This document shows, in pieces, positions 11,049 through 22,339 of a stretch of 64,000 nucleotides of DNA. Numbering within the stretch: position 1 is the first letter of the stretch; each line of letters starts with the position of its first letter. Made by a program: the position numbers and the translations under genes. This DNA is from Tetradesmus obliquus (Eukaryota > Chlorophyta > Chlorophyceae > Sphaeropleales > Scenedesmaceae), in contig CP126191.1 of NCBI GenBank assembly GCA_030272155.1, forward strand, positions 4,486,501 to 4,550,500, read 5' to 3'. The notes beneath the pieces were generated by a model, which was not told the origin of the DNA, made no database searches, and saw nothing but the letters and a program-made list of their open reading frames with translations.

Positions 11049-13114
11049 TAATATGTTGATTTATCAAATTTGAAGCCGTTTCAATGTCCTGGCTGCGGGA
11101 TCAGGGTTGGCAAGGGTGTCGGTGCACCGCCACTATTTTTTTTATTTTATTTTATTTTATTTTTTGAAGCAAATAATGCACCGCCACTAGAAACTCACTG
11201 GTCGGCTAAAATTCCTACTGGACGGTTTTGTCCCGTACGTTGCATCAACAAACATATGAGGCCCTCACCTGCCTAGGACCGACATGCGAAAGGAAGCGCA
11301 GCGGCCTTTGCAGCGTCGCTACGGTCGAATTTTCCGGCCGGCACGCCTAGTGGCCCATTTTAAAAAGGTGCTGGGTGTGCATCGTGAAAGTTAATTTATT
11401 GTTTTATCTGTTTGTAATATGTTGATTTATCAAATTTGAAGCCGTTTCAATGTCCTGGCTGCGGGATCAGGGTTGGCAAGGGTGTCGGTGCACCGCCACT
11501 AGAAACTCACTGGTCGGCTAAAATTCCTACTGGACGGTTTTGTCCCGTACGTTGCATCAACAAACATATGAGGCCCTCACCTGCCTAGGACCGACATGCG
11601 AAAGGAAGCGCAGCGGCCTTTGCAGCGTCGCTACGGTCGAATTTTCCGGCCGGCACGCCTAGTGGCCCATTTTGGAAAGGTGCTGGGTGTGCATCGTGAA
11701 AGTTAATTTATTGTGTTATCTGTTTGTAATATGTTGATTTATCAAATTTGAAGCCGTTTCAATGTCCTGGCTGCGGGATCAGGGTTGGCAAGGGTGTCGG
11801 TGCACCGCCACTATTTTTTTTATTTTATTTTATTTTTTTTTGAAGCAAATAATGCACCGCCACTAGAAACTCACTGGTCGGCTAAAATTCCTACTGGACG
11901 GTTTTGTCCCGTACGTTGCATCAACAAACATATGAGGCCCTCACCTGCCTAGGACCGACATGCGAAAGGAAGGGCAGCGGCCTTTGCAGCGTCGCTACGG
12001 TCGAATTTTCCGGCCGGCACGCCTAGTGGCCCATTTTGGAAAGGTGCTGGGTGTGCATCGTGAAAGTTAATTTATTGTTTTATCTGTTTGTAATATGTTG
12101 ATTTATCAAATTTGAAGCCGTTTCAATGTCCTGGCTGCGGGATCAGGGTTGGCAAGGGTGTCGGTGCACCGCCACTAGAAACTCACTGGTCGGCTAAAAT
12201 TCCTACTGGACGGTTTTGTCCCGTACGTTGCATCAACAAACATATGAGGCCCTCACCTGCCTAGGACCGACATGCGAAAGGAAGCGCAGCGGCCTTTGCA
12301 GCGTCGCTACGGTCGAATTTTCCGGCCGGCACGCCTAGTGGCCCATTTTGGAAAGGTGCTGGGTGTGCATCGTGAAAGCTAATTTATTGTGTTATCTGTT
12401 TGTAATATGTTGATTTATCAAATTTGAAGCCGTTTCAATGTCCTGGCTGCGGGATCAGGGTTGGCAAGGGTGTCGGTGCACCGCCACTATTTTTTTTATT
12501 TTATTTTATTTTTTTTTGAAGCAAATAATGCACCGCCACTAGAAACTCACTGGTCGGCTAAAATTCCTACTGGACGGTTTTGTCCCGTACGTTGCATCAA
12601 CAAACATATGAGGCCCTCACCTGCCTAGGACCGACATGCGAAAGGAAGCGCAGCGGCCTTTGCAGCGTCGCTACGGTCGAATTTTCCGGCCGGCACGCCT
12701 AGTGGCCCATTTTGGAAAGGTGCTGGGTGTGCATCGTGAAAGTTAATTTATTGTTTTATCTGTTTGTAATATGTCGATTTATCAAATTTGAAGCCGTTTC
12801 AATGTCCTGGCTGCGGGATCAGGGTTGGCAAGGGTGTCGGTGCACCGCCACTATTTTTTTTATTTTTATTTTTATTTTTTTTATTTTTTTTGAAGCAAGA
12901 AAGTTACAAGGGCTGACCTACATAACTGTGCACTTGCTCCACAAAAAGATCCATTGAGAGAGTGAGGCAACCTGTTCCGCACTCACCCCACAGGTCTCTT
13001 GTACCAAGAGACGCTGTCACACGATCATGCAGACAGCCCCGTGCGGGGCAGCCCCGAAAGGCATCCAGGACCTGACCGAGTGCCCAGACTCCACTAAAAT
13101 CACAGTCACGCAAT

Positions 13115-13793
13115 TTTTTTTATTTTTTTTTTTTTTTTTTTTGTGAAGCAAGAAAGTTACAAGGGCTGACCTACATAACTGTGCACTTGCTCCACAAAAA
13201 GATCCATTGAGAGAGTGAGGCAACCTGTTCCGCACTCACCCCACAGGTCTCTTGTACCAAGAGACGCTGTCACACGATCATGCAGACAGCCCCGTGCGGG
13301 GCAGCCCCGAAAGGCATCCAGGACCTGACCGAGTGCCCAGACTCCACTAAAATCACAGTCACGCAATGACGTCCTGTGATGTGTGACAGACCGTGACTGG
13401 CCCTTGAAACAAAAGCTGTCCATAGTGTAGCTGTCAGCTATCAATGCATGGTGACTTGCACACCTCTAAAAGCTGCACCTTACAGGCAGCATTACGACAC
13501 ACACACAAGACGCCTATTTATAGGTGACTGATTGTCGACACAGACAATCGCCACCTGTCTATTCATAGACTCTCCACTTCATGCAAAGCACATCCTGCTA
13601 TTGACCGAACATACCCCTATGAGACATGTGGCAATATGTAAAAAAAATGACACCAACACAGACACACATATACACACACGCAAACTTATCAGCACATGCC
13701 TGCGCACATAATCATACTCTGCTACCACATAATCATACTCTGCTACAGTCACGCAATGACGTCCTGTGATGTGTGACAGACCGTGACTGGCCC
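13115..13793 (-). mobile_element. LINE copy with template-jump 5' end (type I)
   Basis: From its tail this copy runs through the 3' UTR to ...cataatcatactctgctac. It then repeats that 19-21 bp stretch in tandem (13,707-13,746) and jumps to a second copy of a downstream segment, cagtcacg...gactggccc (about 13,745-13,793), which normally lies near 13,359-13,405. It ends against the CTG run of an older LINE. A 5' end made of a re-copied internal segment is what reverse transcriptase template switching produces. The same structure recurs at 33,482-34,263 and 45,327-46,106, where the older LINE's CTG run is seen on both sides, so the insertion site lay inside that run. Confidence 0.75.
13157..13444 (-). 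other. Recurrent 88-95 codon frame in LINE 3' end (doubtful CDS)
   Basis: A minus-strand frame starting [16 protein letters not shown] and ending [12 protein letters not shown] recurs in every B insert and LINE 3' end (as 88 codons where the upstream ATG is changed). Two features make it more than a chance frame. A TATAAATA box lies about 75-80 bp upstream on the same strand, and the stop codon TAA is part of the TGTAA polyadenylation signal. Against it: the copies are recent duplicates, so conservation means little; the product matches nothing I know; and it lies where a LINE 3' UTR is expected. Differences between copies (Q/H near the end, several changes in the 32.8 and 37.9 kb copies) do not clearly favour coding. 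Confidence 0.2.
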
Positions 13794-14246
13794 TGCTGCT
13801 GCTGTTGCTGTTGTCCTCCGCACCGCTGTTGCTGTGGCTCTGCGATTGCAAACTGTTGCCTGCATTGCGGCTGCTGCCGCCATCGCTACCACCCGCACTG
13901 GCCACAGTCACGCCAGCCCTGCTGCTGCTGCAGCGCACCACCCAAATGGATTCCAACAGCAGCAGACGCAGCTGCGTCCACAACTGCTGCTGCCCTGCTG
14001 GCGGCGCCCACACACTGAAGTCATCCAGCAGCAGCAGACGGCTGTTATTAACAGGGACCACTGCTCCTGGCTGCACAAGCTGCCACACCTGTTGCGCATA
14101 CCACTGCCACACTGCTGCAGCTGTTGGGCACTCCACAAACAAGTGGGTGAGGGTCTCCAGTTGCTGCGGCTGCTGACACTGCTGTGCTGGGCATGCAAAG
14201 TGAGCCGGCGCGCGCCTGCTGGATGCCAGCATGCGCCGTGCGCCTA

Positions 14247-14280
<34 letters not shown>

Positions 14281-15311
14281 AAGCAAGAAAGTTACAAGGG
14301 CTGACCTACATAACTGTGCACTTGCTCCACAAAAAGATCCATTGAGAGAGTGAGGCAACCTGTTCCGCACTCACCCCACAGGTCTCTTGTACCAAGAGAC
14401 GCTGTCACACGATCATGCAGACAGCCCCGTGCGGGGCAGCCCCGAAAGGCATCCAGGACCTGACCGAGTGCCCAGACTCCACTAAAATCACAGTCACGCA
14501 ATGACGTCCTGTGATGTGTGACAGACCGTGACTGGCCCTTGAAACAAAAGCTGTCCATAGTGTAGCTGTCAGCTATCAATGCATGGTGACTTGCACACCT
14601 CTAAAAGCTGCACCTTACAGGCAGCATTACGACACACACACAAGACGCCTATTTATAGGTGACTGATTGTCGACACAGACAATCGCCACCTGTCTATTCA
14701 TAGACTCTCCACTTCATGCAAAGCACATCCTGCTATTGACCGAACATACCCCTATGAGACATGTGGCAATATGTAAAAAAAATGACACCAACACAGACAC
14801 ACATATACACACACGCAAACTTATCAGCACATGCCTGCGCACATAATCATACTCTGCTACCCACGCGCATGCATACATAACGTAACCCAGCCATCAACTT
14901 AGCCTTTGCCATTCTATTTTGCAACACATTACAACGAGGAACGACAACCACTACTCCAACGAATGCATTGCATATCCTGCCCGAGCCGTCAAAACAGACC
15001 ACCACGCCACCTATACCCGTGCCCAACCCATCACTCACATGCCAGCCGTGCCGGCCCGAATCTTGATGCGACCATCGGTGCCCACCCTATACAGTGCTCC
15101 CCACTTCTGCCAAAAGTCAACAAGTTTGATCTCAGGCGACCTTCCTTGCAGCCATGCAAACGGTATCCCACAACCCAACCTAACATCTACTTCCACCCTA
15201 TCCCATTCCCTCTGAATTTGCTGCCGTAGCTCTGCCAGAAACCTGCACGCCACAGCCTTAGCAGCGTATGAAGAGCTGCCCGGCTCGCCAGCTGCAAACC
15301 GTTGGCTGCCC

Positions 15312-15348
<37 letters not shown>

Positions 15349-15552
15349 TGTTGTCCTCCGCACCGCTGTTGCTGTGGCTCTGCGATTGCAAACTGCTGCC
15401 TGCATTGCGGCTGCTGCCGCCCTCGCTACCACCCGCACTGGCCACAGTCACGCCAGCCCTGCTGCTGCTGCAGCGCACCACCCAAATGGATTCCAGCAGC
15501 AGCAGACGCAGCTGCGTCCACAACTGCTGCTGCCCTGCTGGCGGCGCCCACA

Positions 15553-15553
<1 letters not shown>

Positions 15554-15616
<63 letters not shown>

Positions 15617-15672
15617 AAGCAAGAAAGTTACAAGGGCTGACCTACATAACTGTGCACTTGCTCCACAAAAAA
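15554..15672 (-). mobile_element. Short LINE 3' end inserted in LINE ORF
   Basis: About 61 T's followed by gaagcaag and roughly 50 nt of the element, flanked by gcccacac (15,546-15,553 and 15,673-15,680), an 8 bp duplication. It is absent from the other four LINE blocks (compare 38.7 kb), so it arose in L1 after the blocks separated. Confidence 0.8.
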
Positions 15673-16211
15673 GCCCACACACTGAAGTCATCCAGCAGCA
15701 GCAGACGGCTGTTATTAACAGGGACCACTGCTCCTGGCTGCACACGCTGCCACACCTGTTGCGCATACCACTGCCACACTGCTGCAGCTATTGGGCACTC
15801 CACAAACAAGTGGGTGAGGGTCTCCAGTTGCTGCGGCTGCTGACACTGCTGTGCTGGGCAGGCAAAGTGAGCCGGCGCGCGCCTGCTGGATGCCAGCATG
15901 CGCCGTGCGCCTACCTTCACTCCTGCATGCAGAAGCCGCCAGCCAAACACTCGCAGCCGCCTCGGCAGCTGGGTGTCTTTCAGCCTCTGATAACTCGCCA
16001 CCCAGCGGTGCTGCCTGGCATTGGCAGCACCCATGGATTGAGTGATCGGGTCCAGTAGATCATTGTGTGCTGGGCAGCTGATGCGCTGCTGTTGCTGCTC
16101 CTGTTGCTGCCGCTGAGCCGTGACCACTGCTGCTGCTGTTGCTGCGCGCTGTCTTGGCAGCTCCCGCTCCCTGGACGGATCCATCCAGGACGCATGGTAA
16201 GCTGCCATCAT

Positions 16212-16233
16212 CAAAAAAAAATCAAAAAAAAAA
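16212..16233 (+). mobile_element. 22-bp poly(A)-only insertion in LINE ORF
   Basis: The sequence C-A9-TC-A10 lies between two copies of ctgccatcat (16,202-16,211 and 16,234-16,243). Only the tail of a retroposed RNA, in plus orientation, is left. It breaks the LINE frame and is shared by all five LINE blocks (near 35,015, 39,268, 46,858 and 51,112), so it predates their amplification; two blocks have one A fewer. Confidence 0.75.
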
Positions 16234-16807
16234 CTGCCATCATAGCTGCATCGCTAAACCGCTGGCTGTCACTGCTGCTGCTGCTGCGATTGCCAGGCGC
16301 CTCGCTACTGTGCTGCATTTGCTGGAAAGACCGTTTCTGAGCTGCCTCCATCTCCTGCAAGCCGTCCTGTGGCGCCTCAGCACCCAGGCGGTTGCGCCAC
16401 AGCCGCGGGCGCATGCCTACACCTGACACCCACCCCTCTTTGCACTGCCGGCTGCATTGCTCCTGCAGCAGCCTGCATGTTGCCACCCGAATTTATCAAA
16501 TTTGAAGCCGTTTCAATGTCCTGGCTGCGGGATCAGGGTTGGCAAGGGTGTCGGTGCACCGCCACTAGAAACTCACTGGTCGGCTAAAATTCCTACTGGA
16601 CGGTTTTGTCCCGTACGTTGCATCAACAAACAGATGAGGCCCTCACCTGCCTAGGACCGACATGCGAAAGGAAGCGCAGCGGCCTTTGCAGCGTCGCTAC
16701 GGTCGAATTTTCCGGCCGGCACGCCTAGTGGCCCATTTTGGAAAGGTGCTGGGTGTGCATCGTGAAAGTTAATTTATTGTGTTATCTGTTTGTAATATGT
16801 TGATTTT

Positions 16808-17221
16808 TTTTATTATTTTTTTTTTTTTTTGAAGCAAGAAAGTTACAAGGGCTGACCTACATAACTTTGCACTTGCTCCACAAAAAGATCCATTGAGAGA
16901 GTGAGGCAACCTGTTCCGCACTCACCCCACAGGTCTCTTGTACCAAGAGACGCTGTCACACGATCATGCAGACAGCCCCGTGCGGGGCAGCCCCGAAAGG
17001 CATCCAGGACCTGACCGAGTGCCCAGACTCCACTAAAATCACAGTCACGCAATGACGTCCTGTGATGTGTGACAGACCGTGACTGGCCCTTGAAACAAAA
17101 GCTGTCCATAGTGTAGCTGTCAGCTATCCATGCATGGTGACTTGCACACCTCTAAAAGCTGCACCTTACAGGCAGCATTACGACACACACACAAGACGCC
17201 TATTTATAGGTGACTGATTGT
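16808..17221 (-). mobile_element. B insert, copy 7
   Basis: Same junctions; the T tract contains a tattattttt pattern shared only with the copies after L2 and L4 (35.6 and 47.45 kb), which marks these three as homologous. Confidence 0.88.
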
Positions 17222-18278
17222 TAATATGTTGATTTATCAAATTTGAAGCCGTTTCAATGTCCTGGCTGCGGGATCAGGGTTGGCAAGGGTGTCGGTGCAC
17301 CGCCACTATTTTTTTTATTTTATTTTATTTTATTTTTTGAAGCAAATAATGCACCGCCACTAGAAACTCACTGGTCGGCTAAAATTCCTACTGGACGGTT
17401 TTGTCCCGTACGTTGCATCAACAAACATATGAGGCCCTCACCTGCCTAGGACCGACATGCGAAAGGAAGCGCAGCGGCCTTTGCAGCGTCGCTACGGTCG
17501 AATTTTCCGGCCGGCACGCCTAGTGGCCCATTTTAAAAAGGTGCTGGGTGTGCATCGTGAAAGTTAATTTATTGTTTTATCTGTTTGTAATATGTTGATT
17601 TATCAAATTTGAAGCCGTTTCAATGTCCTGGCTGCGGGATCAGGGTTGGCAAGGGTGTCGGTGCACCGCCACTAGAAACTCACTGGTCGGCTAAAATTCC
17701 TACTGGACGGTTTTGTCCCGTACGTTGCATCAACAAACATATGAGGCCCTCACCTGCCTAGGACCGACATGCGAAAGGAAGCGCAGCGGCCTTTGCAGCG
17801 TCGCTACGGTCGAATTTTCCGGCCGGCACGCCTAGTGGCCCATTTTGGAAAGGTGCTGGGTGTGCATCGTGAAAGTTAATTTATTGTGTTATCTGTTTGT
17901 AATATGTTGATTTATCAAATTTGAAGCCGTTTCAATGTCCTGGCTGCGGGATCAGGGTTGGCAAGGGTGTCGGTGCACCGCCACTATTTTTTTTATTTTT
18001 TTTTTATTTTTTTTTTGAAGCAAATAATGCACCGCCACTAGAAACTCACTGGTCGGCTAAAATTCCTACTGGACGGTTTTGTCCCGTACGTTGCATCAAC
18101 AAACATATGAGGCCCTCACCTGCCTAGGACCGACATGCGAAAGGAAGCGCAGCGGCCTTTGCAGCGTCGCTACGGTCGAATTTTCCGGCCGGCACGCCTA
18201 GTGGCCCATTTTGGAAAGGTGCTGGGTGTGCATCGTGAAAGTTAATTTATTGTGTTATCTGTTTGTAATATGTTGATT

Positions 18279-18692
18279 TTTTTTTATTTTTTTTTTTTTT
18301 TGAAGCAAGAAAGTTACAAGGGCTGACCTACATAACTTTGCACTTGCTCCACAAAAAGATCCATTGAGAGAGTGAGGCAACCTGTTCCGCACTCACCCCA
18401 CAGGTCTCTTGTACCAAGAGACGCTGTCACACGATCATGCAGACAGCCCCGTGCGGGGCAGCCCCGAAAGGCATCCAGGACCTGACCGAGTGCCCAGACT
18501 CCACTAAAATCACAGTCACGCAATGACGTCCTGTGATGTGTGACAGACCGTGACTGGCCCTTGAAACAAAAGCTGTCCATAGTGTAGCTGTCAGCTATCC
18601 ATGCATGGTGACTTGCACACCTCTAAAAGCTGCACCTTACAGGCAGCATTACGACACACACACAAGACGCCTATTTATAGGTGACTGATTGT
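18279..18692 (-). mobile_element. B insert, copy 8
   Basis: Same junctions, 1,471 bp after copy 7; its neighbourhood matches the one around 10.65 kb. Confidence 0.88.
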
Positions 18693-19393
18693 TAATATGT
18701 TGATTTATCAAATTTGAAGCCGTTTCAATGTCCTGGCTGCGGGATCAGGGTTGGCAAGGGTGTCGGTGCACCGCCACTATTTTTTTTATTTTATTTTATT
18801 TTATTTTTTGAAGCAAATAATGCACCGCCACTAGAAACTCACTGGTCGGCTAAAATTCCTACTGGACGGTTTTGTCCCGTACGTTGCATCAACAAACATA
18901 TGAGGCCCTCACCTGCCTAGGACCGACATGCGAAAGGAAGCGCAGCGGCCTTTGCAGCGTCGCTACGGTCGAATTTTCCGGCCGGCACGCCTAGTGGCCC
19001 ATTTTAAAAAGGTGCTGGGTGTGCATCGTGAAAGTTAATTTATTGTTTTATCTGTTTGTAATATGTTGATTTATCAAATTTGAAGCCGTTTCAATGTCCT
19101 GGCTGCGGGATCAGGGTTGGCAAGGGTGTCGGTGCACCGCCACTAGAAACTCACTGGTCGGCTAAAATTCCTACTGGACGGTTTTGTCCCGTACGTTGCA
19201 TCAACAAACATATGAGGCCCTCACCTGCCTAGGACCGACATGCGAAAGGAAGCGCAGCGGCCTTTGCAGCGTCGCTACGGTCGAATTTTCCGGCCGGCAC
19301 GCCTAGTGGCCCATTTTGGAAAGGTGCTGGGTGTGCATCGTGAAAGTTAATTTATTGTGTTATCTGTTTGTAATATGTTGATTTATCAAATTT

Positions 19394-19931
19394 CATTTTT
19401 CATTTTTTGTACATATTGCCACATGTCTCATAGGGGTATGTTCGGTCAATAGCAGGATGTGCTTTGCATGAAGTGGAGAGTCTATGAATAGACAGGTGGC
19501 GATTGTCTGTGTCGACAATCAGTCACCTATAAATAGGCGTCTTGTGTGTGTGTCGTAATGCTGCCTGTAAGGTGCAGCTTTTAGAGGTGTGCAAGTCACC
19601 ATGCATTGATAGCTGACAGCTACACTATGGACAGCTTTTGTTTCAAGGGCCAGTCACGGTCTGTCACACATCACAGGACGTCATTGCGTGACTGTGATTT
19701 TAGTGGAGTCTGGGCACTCGGTCAGGTCCTGGATGCCTTTCGGGGCTGCCCCGCACGGGGCTGTCTGCATGATCGTGTGACAGCGTCTCTTGGTACAAGA
19801 GACCTGTGGGGTGAGTGCGGAACAGGTTGCCTCACTCTCTCAATGGATCTTTTTGTGGAGCAAGTGCACAGTTATGTAGGTCAGCCCTTGTAACTTTCTT
19901 GCTTCAAAAAAAAAAAAAAAAAAAAAAAAAA
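19394..19931 (+). mobile_element. LINE 3' end inserted in plus orientation
   Basis: The only long plus-strand copy in the array. It is flanked by atttatcaaattt (19,381-19,393 and 19,932-19,944), a 13 bp duplication at the same AT-rich spot of the monomer used by the B insert. It starts within the 3' UTR (cattttttgtacatattg), runs through the 95-codon frame (19,606-19,893) and ends cttgtaactttcttgcttc plus about 30 A's. It is seen once, so it is younger than the spread of the B insert. Confidence 0.92.
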
Positions 19932-21726
19932 ATTTATCAAATTTGAAGCCGTTTCAATGTCCTGGCTGCGGGATCAGGGTTGGCAAGGGTGTCGGTGCAC
20001 CGCCACTATTTTTTTTATTTTATTTTATTTTATTTTTTTGAAGCAAATAATGCACCGCCACTAGAAACTCACTGGTCGGCTAAAATTCCTACTGGACGGT
20101 TTTGTCCCGTACGTTGCATCAACAAACATATGAGGCCCTCACCTGCCTAGGACCGACATGCGAAAGGAAGCGCAGCGGCCTTTGCAGCGTCGCTACGGTC
20201 GAATTTTCCGGCCGGCACGCCTAGTGGCCCATTTTGGAAAGGTGCTGGGTGTGCATCGTGAAAGTTAATTTATTGTTTTATCTGTTTGTAATATGTCGAT
20301 TTATCAAATTTGAAGCCGTTTCAATGTCCTGGCTGCGGGATCAGGGTTGGCAAGGGTGTCGGTGCACCGCCACTATTTTTTTTATTTTTTTTTTATTTTT
20401 ATTTTTTTTTTTTGAAGCAAATAATGCACCGCCACTAGAAACTCACTGGTCGGCTAAAATTCCTACTGGACGGTTTTGTCCCGTACGTTGCATCAACAAA
20501 CATATGAGGCCCTCACCTGCCTAGGACCGACATGCGAAAGGAAGCGCAGCGGCCTTTGCAGCGTCGCTACGGTCGAATTTTCCGGCCGGCACGCCTAGTG
20601 GCCCATTTTGGAAAGGTGCTGGGTGTGCATCGTGAAAGTTAATTTATTGTTTTATCTGTTTGTAATATGTCGATTTATCAAATTTGAAGCCGTTTCAATG
20701 TCCTGGCTGCGGGATCAGGGTTGGCAAGGGTGTCGGTGCACCGCCACTATTTTTTTTATTTTTTTTTTATTTTTTTTTTTTTTTTTTTGAAGCAAATAAT
20801 GCACCGCCACTAGAAACTCACTGGTCGGCTAAAATTCCTACTGGACGGTTTTGTCCCGTACGTTGCATCAACAAACATATGAGGCCCTCACCTGCCTAGG
20901 ACCGACATGCGAAAGGAAGCGCAGCGGCCTTTGCAGCGTCGCTACGGTCGAATTTTCCGGCCGGCACGCCTAGTGGCCCATTTTGGAAAGGTGCTGGGTG
21001 TGCATCGTGAAAGTTAATTTATTGTTTTATCTGTTTGTAATATGTTGATTTATCAAATTTGAAGCCGTTTCAATGTCCTGGCTGCGGGATCAGGGTTGGC
21101 AAGGGTGTCGGTGCACCGCCACTAGAAACTCACTGGTCGGCTAAAATTCCTACTGGACGGTTTTGTCCCGTACGTTGCATCAACAAACATATGAGGCCCT
21201 CACCTGCCTAGGACCGACATGCGAAAGGAAGCGCAGCGGCCTTTGCAGCGTCGCTACGGTCGAATTTTCCGGCCGGCACGCCTAGTGGCCCATTTTGGAA
21301 AGGTGCTGGGTGTGCATCGTGAAAGTTAATTTATTGTGTTATCTGTTTGTAATATGTTGATTTATCAAATTTGAAGCCGTTTCAATGTCCTGGCTGCGGG
21401 ATCAGGGTTGGCAAGGGTGTCGGTGCACCGCCACTATTTTTTTATTTTTTTTTATTTTTTTTTTGAAGCAAATAATGCACCGCCACTAGAAACTCACTGG
21501 TCGGCTAAAATTCCTACTGGACGGTTTTGTCCCGTACGTTGCATCAACAAACATATGAGGCCCTCACCTGCCTAGGACCGACATGCGAAAGGAAGCGCAG
21601 CGGCCTTTGCAGCGTCGCTACGGTCGAATTTTCCGGCCGGCACGCCTAGTGGCCCATTTTGGAAAGGTGCTGGGTGTGCATCGTGAAAGTTAATTTATTG
21701 TGTTATCTGTTTGTAATATGTTGATT

Positions 21727-22140
21727 TTTTTTTATTTTTTTTTTTTTTTGAAGCAAGAAAGTTACAAGGGCTGACCTACATAACTTTGCACTTGCTCCAC
21801 AAAAAGATCCATTGAGAGAGTGAGGCAACCTGTTCCGCACTCACCCCACAGGTCTCTTGTACCAAGAGACGCTGTCACACGATCATGCAGACAGCCCCGT
21901 GCGGGGCAGCCCCGAAAGGCATCCAGGACCTGACCGAGTGCCCAGACTCCACTAAAATCACAGTCACGCAATGACGTCCTGTGATGTGTGACAGACCGTG
22001 ACTGGCCCTTGAAACAAAAGCTGTCCATAGTGTAGCTGTCAGCTATCCATGCATGGTGACTTGCACACCTCTAAAAGCTGCACCTTACAGGCAGCATTAC
22101 GACACACACACAAGACGCCTATTTATAGGTGACTGATTGT
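21727..22140 (-). mobile_element. B insert, copy 9
   Basis: Same junctions; it opens copy 1 of the 4,343 bp unit. Confidence 0.88.
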
Positions 22141-22294
22141 TAATATGTTGATTTATCAAATTTGAAGCCGTTTCAATGTCCTGGCTGCGGGATCAGGGTT
22201 GGCAAGGGTGTCGGTGCACCGCCACTATTTTTTTTATTTTATTTTATTTTATTTTTTGAAGCAAATAATGCACCGCCACTAGAAACTCACTGGT

Positions 22295-22303
22295 TTCTTG
22301 CTT

Positions 22304-22337
<34 letters not shown>
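22295..22337 (+). mobile_element. 43-bp retroposed tail with 10 nt of element
   Basis: ttcttgcttc plus 33 A's between two copies of gaaactcactggt (22,282-22,294 and 22,338-22,350). The ten bases match the LINE 3' end exactly, so this is the same element with almost all of its body missing. It lies a few bases from a minus-strand micro-insert in the same monomer, giving opposed T and A tracts. Confidence 0.88.

Positions 22338-22339
<2 letters not shown>

Larger units (their letters stand above)
1..12852. repeat. 312-bp satellite array, block 1
   Basis: Head-to-tail monomers of 312 bp; for example, the motif gtcgaatttt recurs at 1171, 1483 and 1795. Landmarks in each monomer are gatttatcaaatttgaagcc, the micro-insert site caccgccactag, cctaggaccgacatgcg, the palindrome ccggccgg and taatatgttg. 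Plain monomers (312 bp), monomers with the micro-insert (about 365 bp) and monomers split by the 413 bp B insert alternate. Six B inserts lie in this block, spaced 1,788, 2,153, 1,102, 2,216 and 2,899 bp apart. Monomers are nearly identical apart from T-tract lengths and a few diagnostic changes (ttttaaaaagg or ttttggaaagg; attgtgtta or attgtttta). The window opens inside a monomer, so the array continues to the left. No host gene is visible. Confidence 0.97.
15035..16486 (-). pseudogene. LINE ORF C-terminus with zf-RVT domain (interrupted copy)
   Basis: The minus strand encodes the C-terminal part of a LINE polyprotein. In order: an acidic/Gln-rich segment (16,486-16,215); a zf-RVT-like region with LPRRLRVFGWRLLHAGVKV, then C-x4-C...THLFVEC and a Trp-rich VWQWYAQQVW; a long Ser/Gln/Ala linker encoded by CAG repeats; and a C-terminus near WQKWGALYRVGTDGRI that stops at 15,035. 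The zf-RVT pattern (aromatic-rich lead, paired Cys, H-x4-C, Trp) is the known region downstream of reverse transcriptase in plant-type LINEs. The reverse transcriptase and endonuclease domains are absent because the copy is 5'-truncated. A poly(A) insert at 16,212-16,233 and a poly(T)-headed insert at 15,554-15,672 interrupt the frame. Confidence 0.75.
12853..16488 (-). mobile_element. Compound LINE block L1 (nested 3' halves)
   Basis: Minus-strand LINE material made of three successive heads, each beginning on the left with poly(T) then gaagcaagaaag: 12,853-13,114 (cut at ...cacgcaat), 13,115-14,249 (cut at ...gcgcctacc) and 14,250-16,488. The last is the most complete copy in the window. 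In transcript order it holds the end of the LINE open reading frame, a stop at about 15,035, a roughly 780 bp 3' UTR containing the B region, TGTAA and the tail. The right end (5' truncation) meets the satellite at gttgccaccc/gaatttatc. The left T tract has the interrupted pattern of a micro-insert, so the left edge probably formed by recombination between T tracts. A 119 bp insert sits at 15,554 and a 22 bp poly(A) insert at 16,212. Confidence 0.85.

Noticed and set aside
1-12852. CRISPR-like or tRNA-derived repeat
   Set aside because: Units are contiguous without unique spacers, the organism is eukaryotic, and no tRNA-like A/B box arrangement was seen in the monomer or in the element's 5' end.
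13579-14370. Leftward frames of 240-263 codons with long Lys runs
   Set aside because: They read through poly(A) tails joining unrelated LINE pieces; the Lys runs are the tails.
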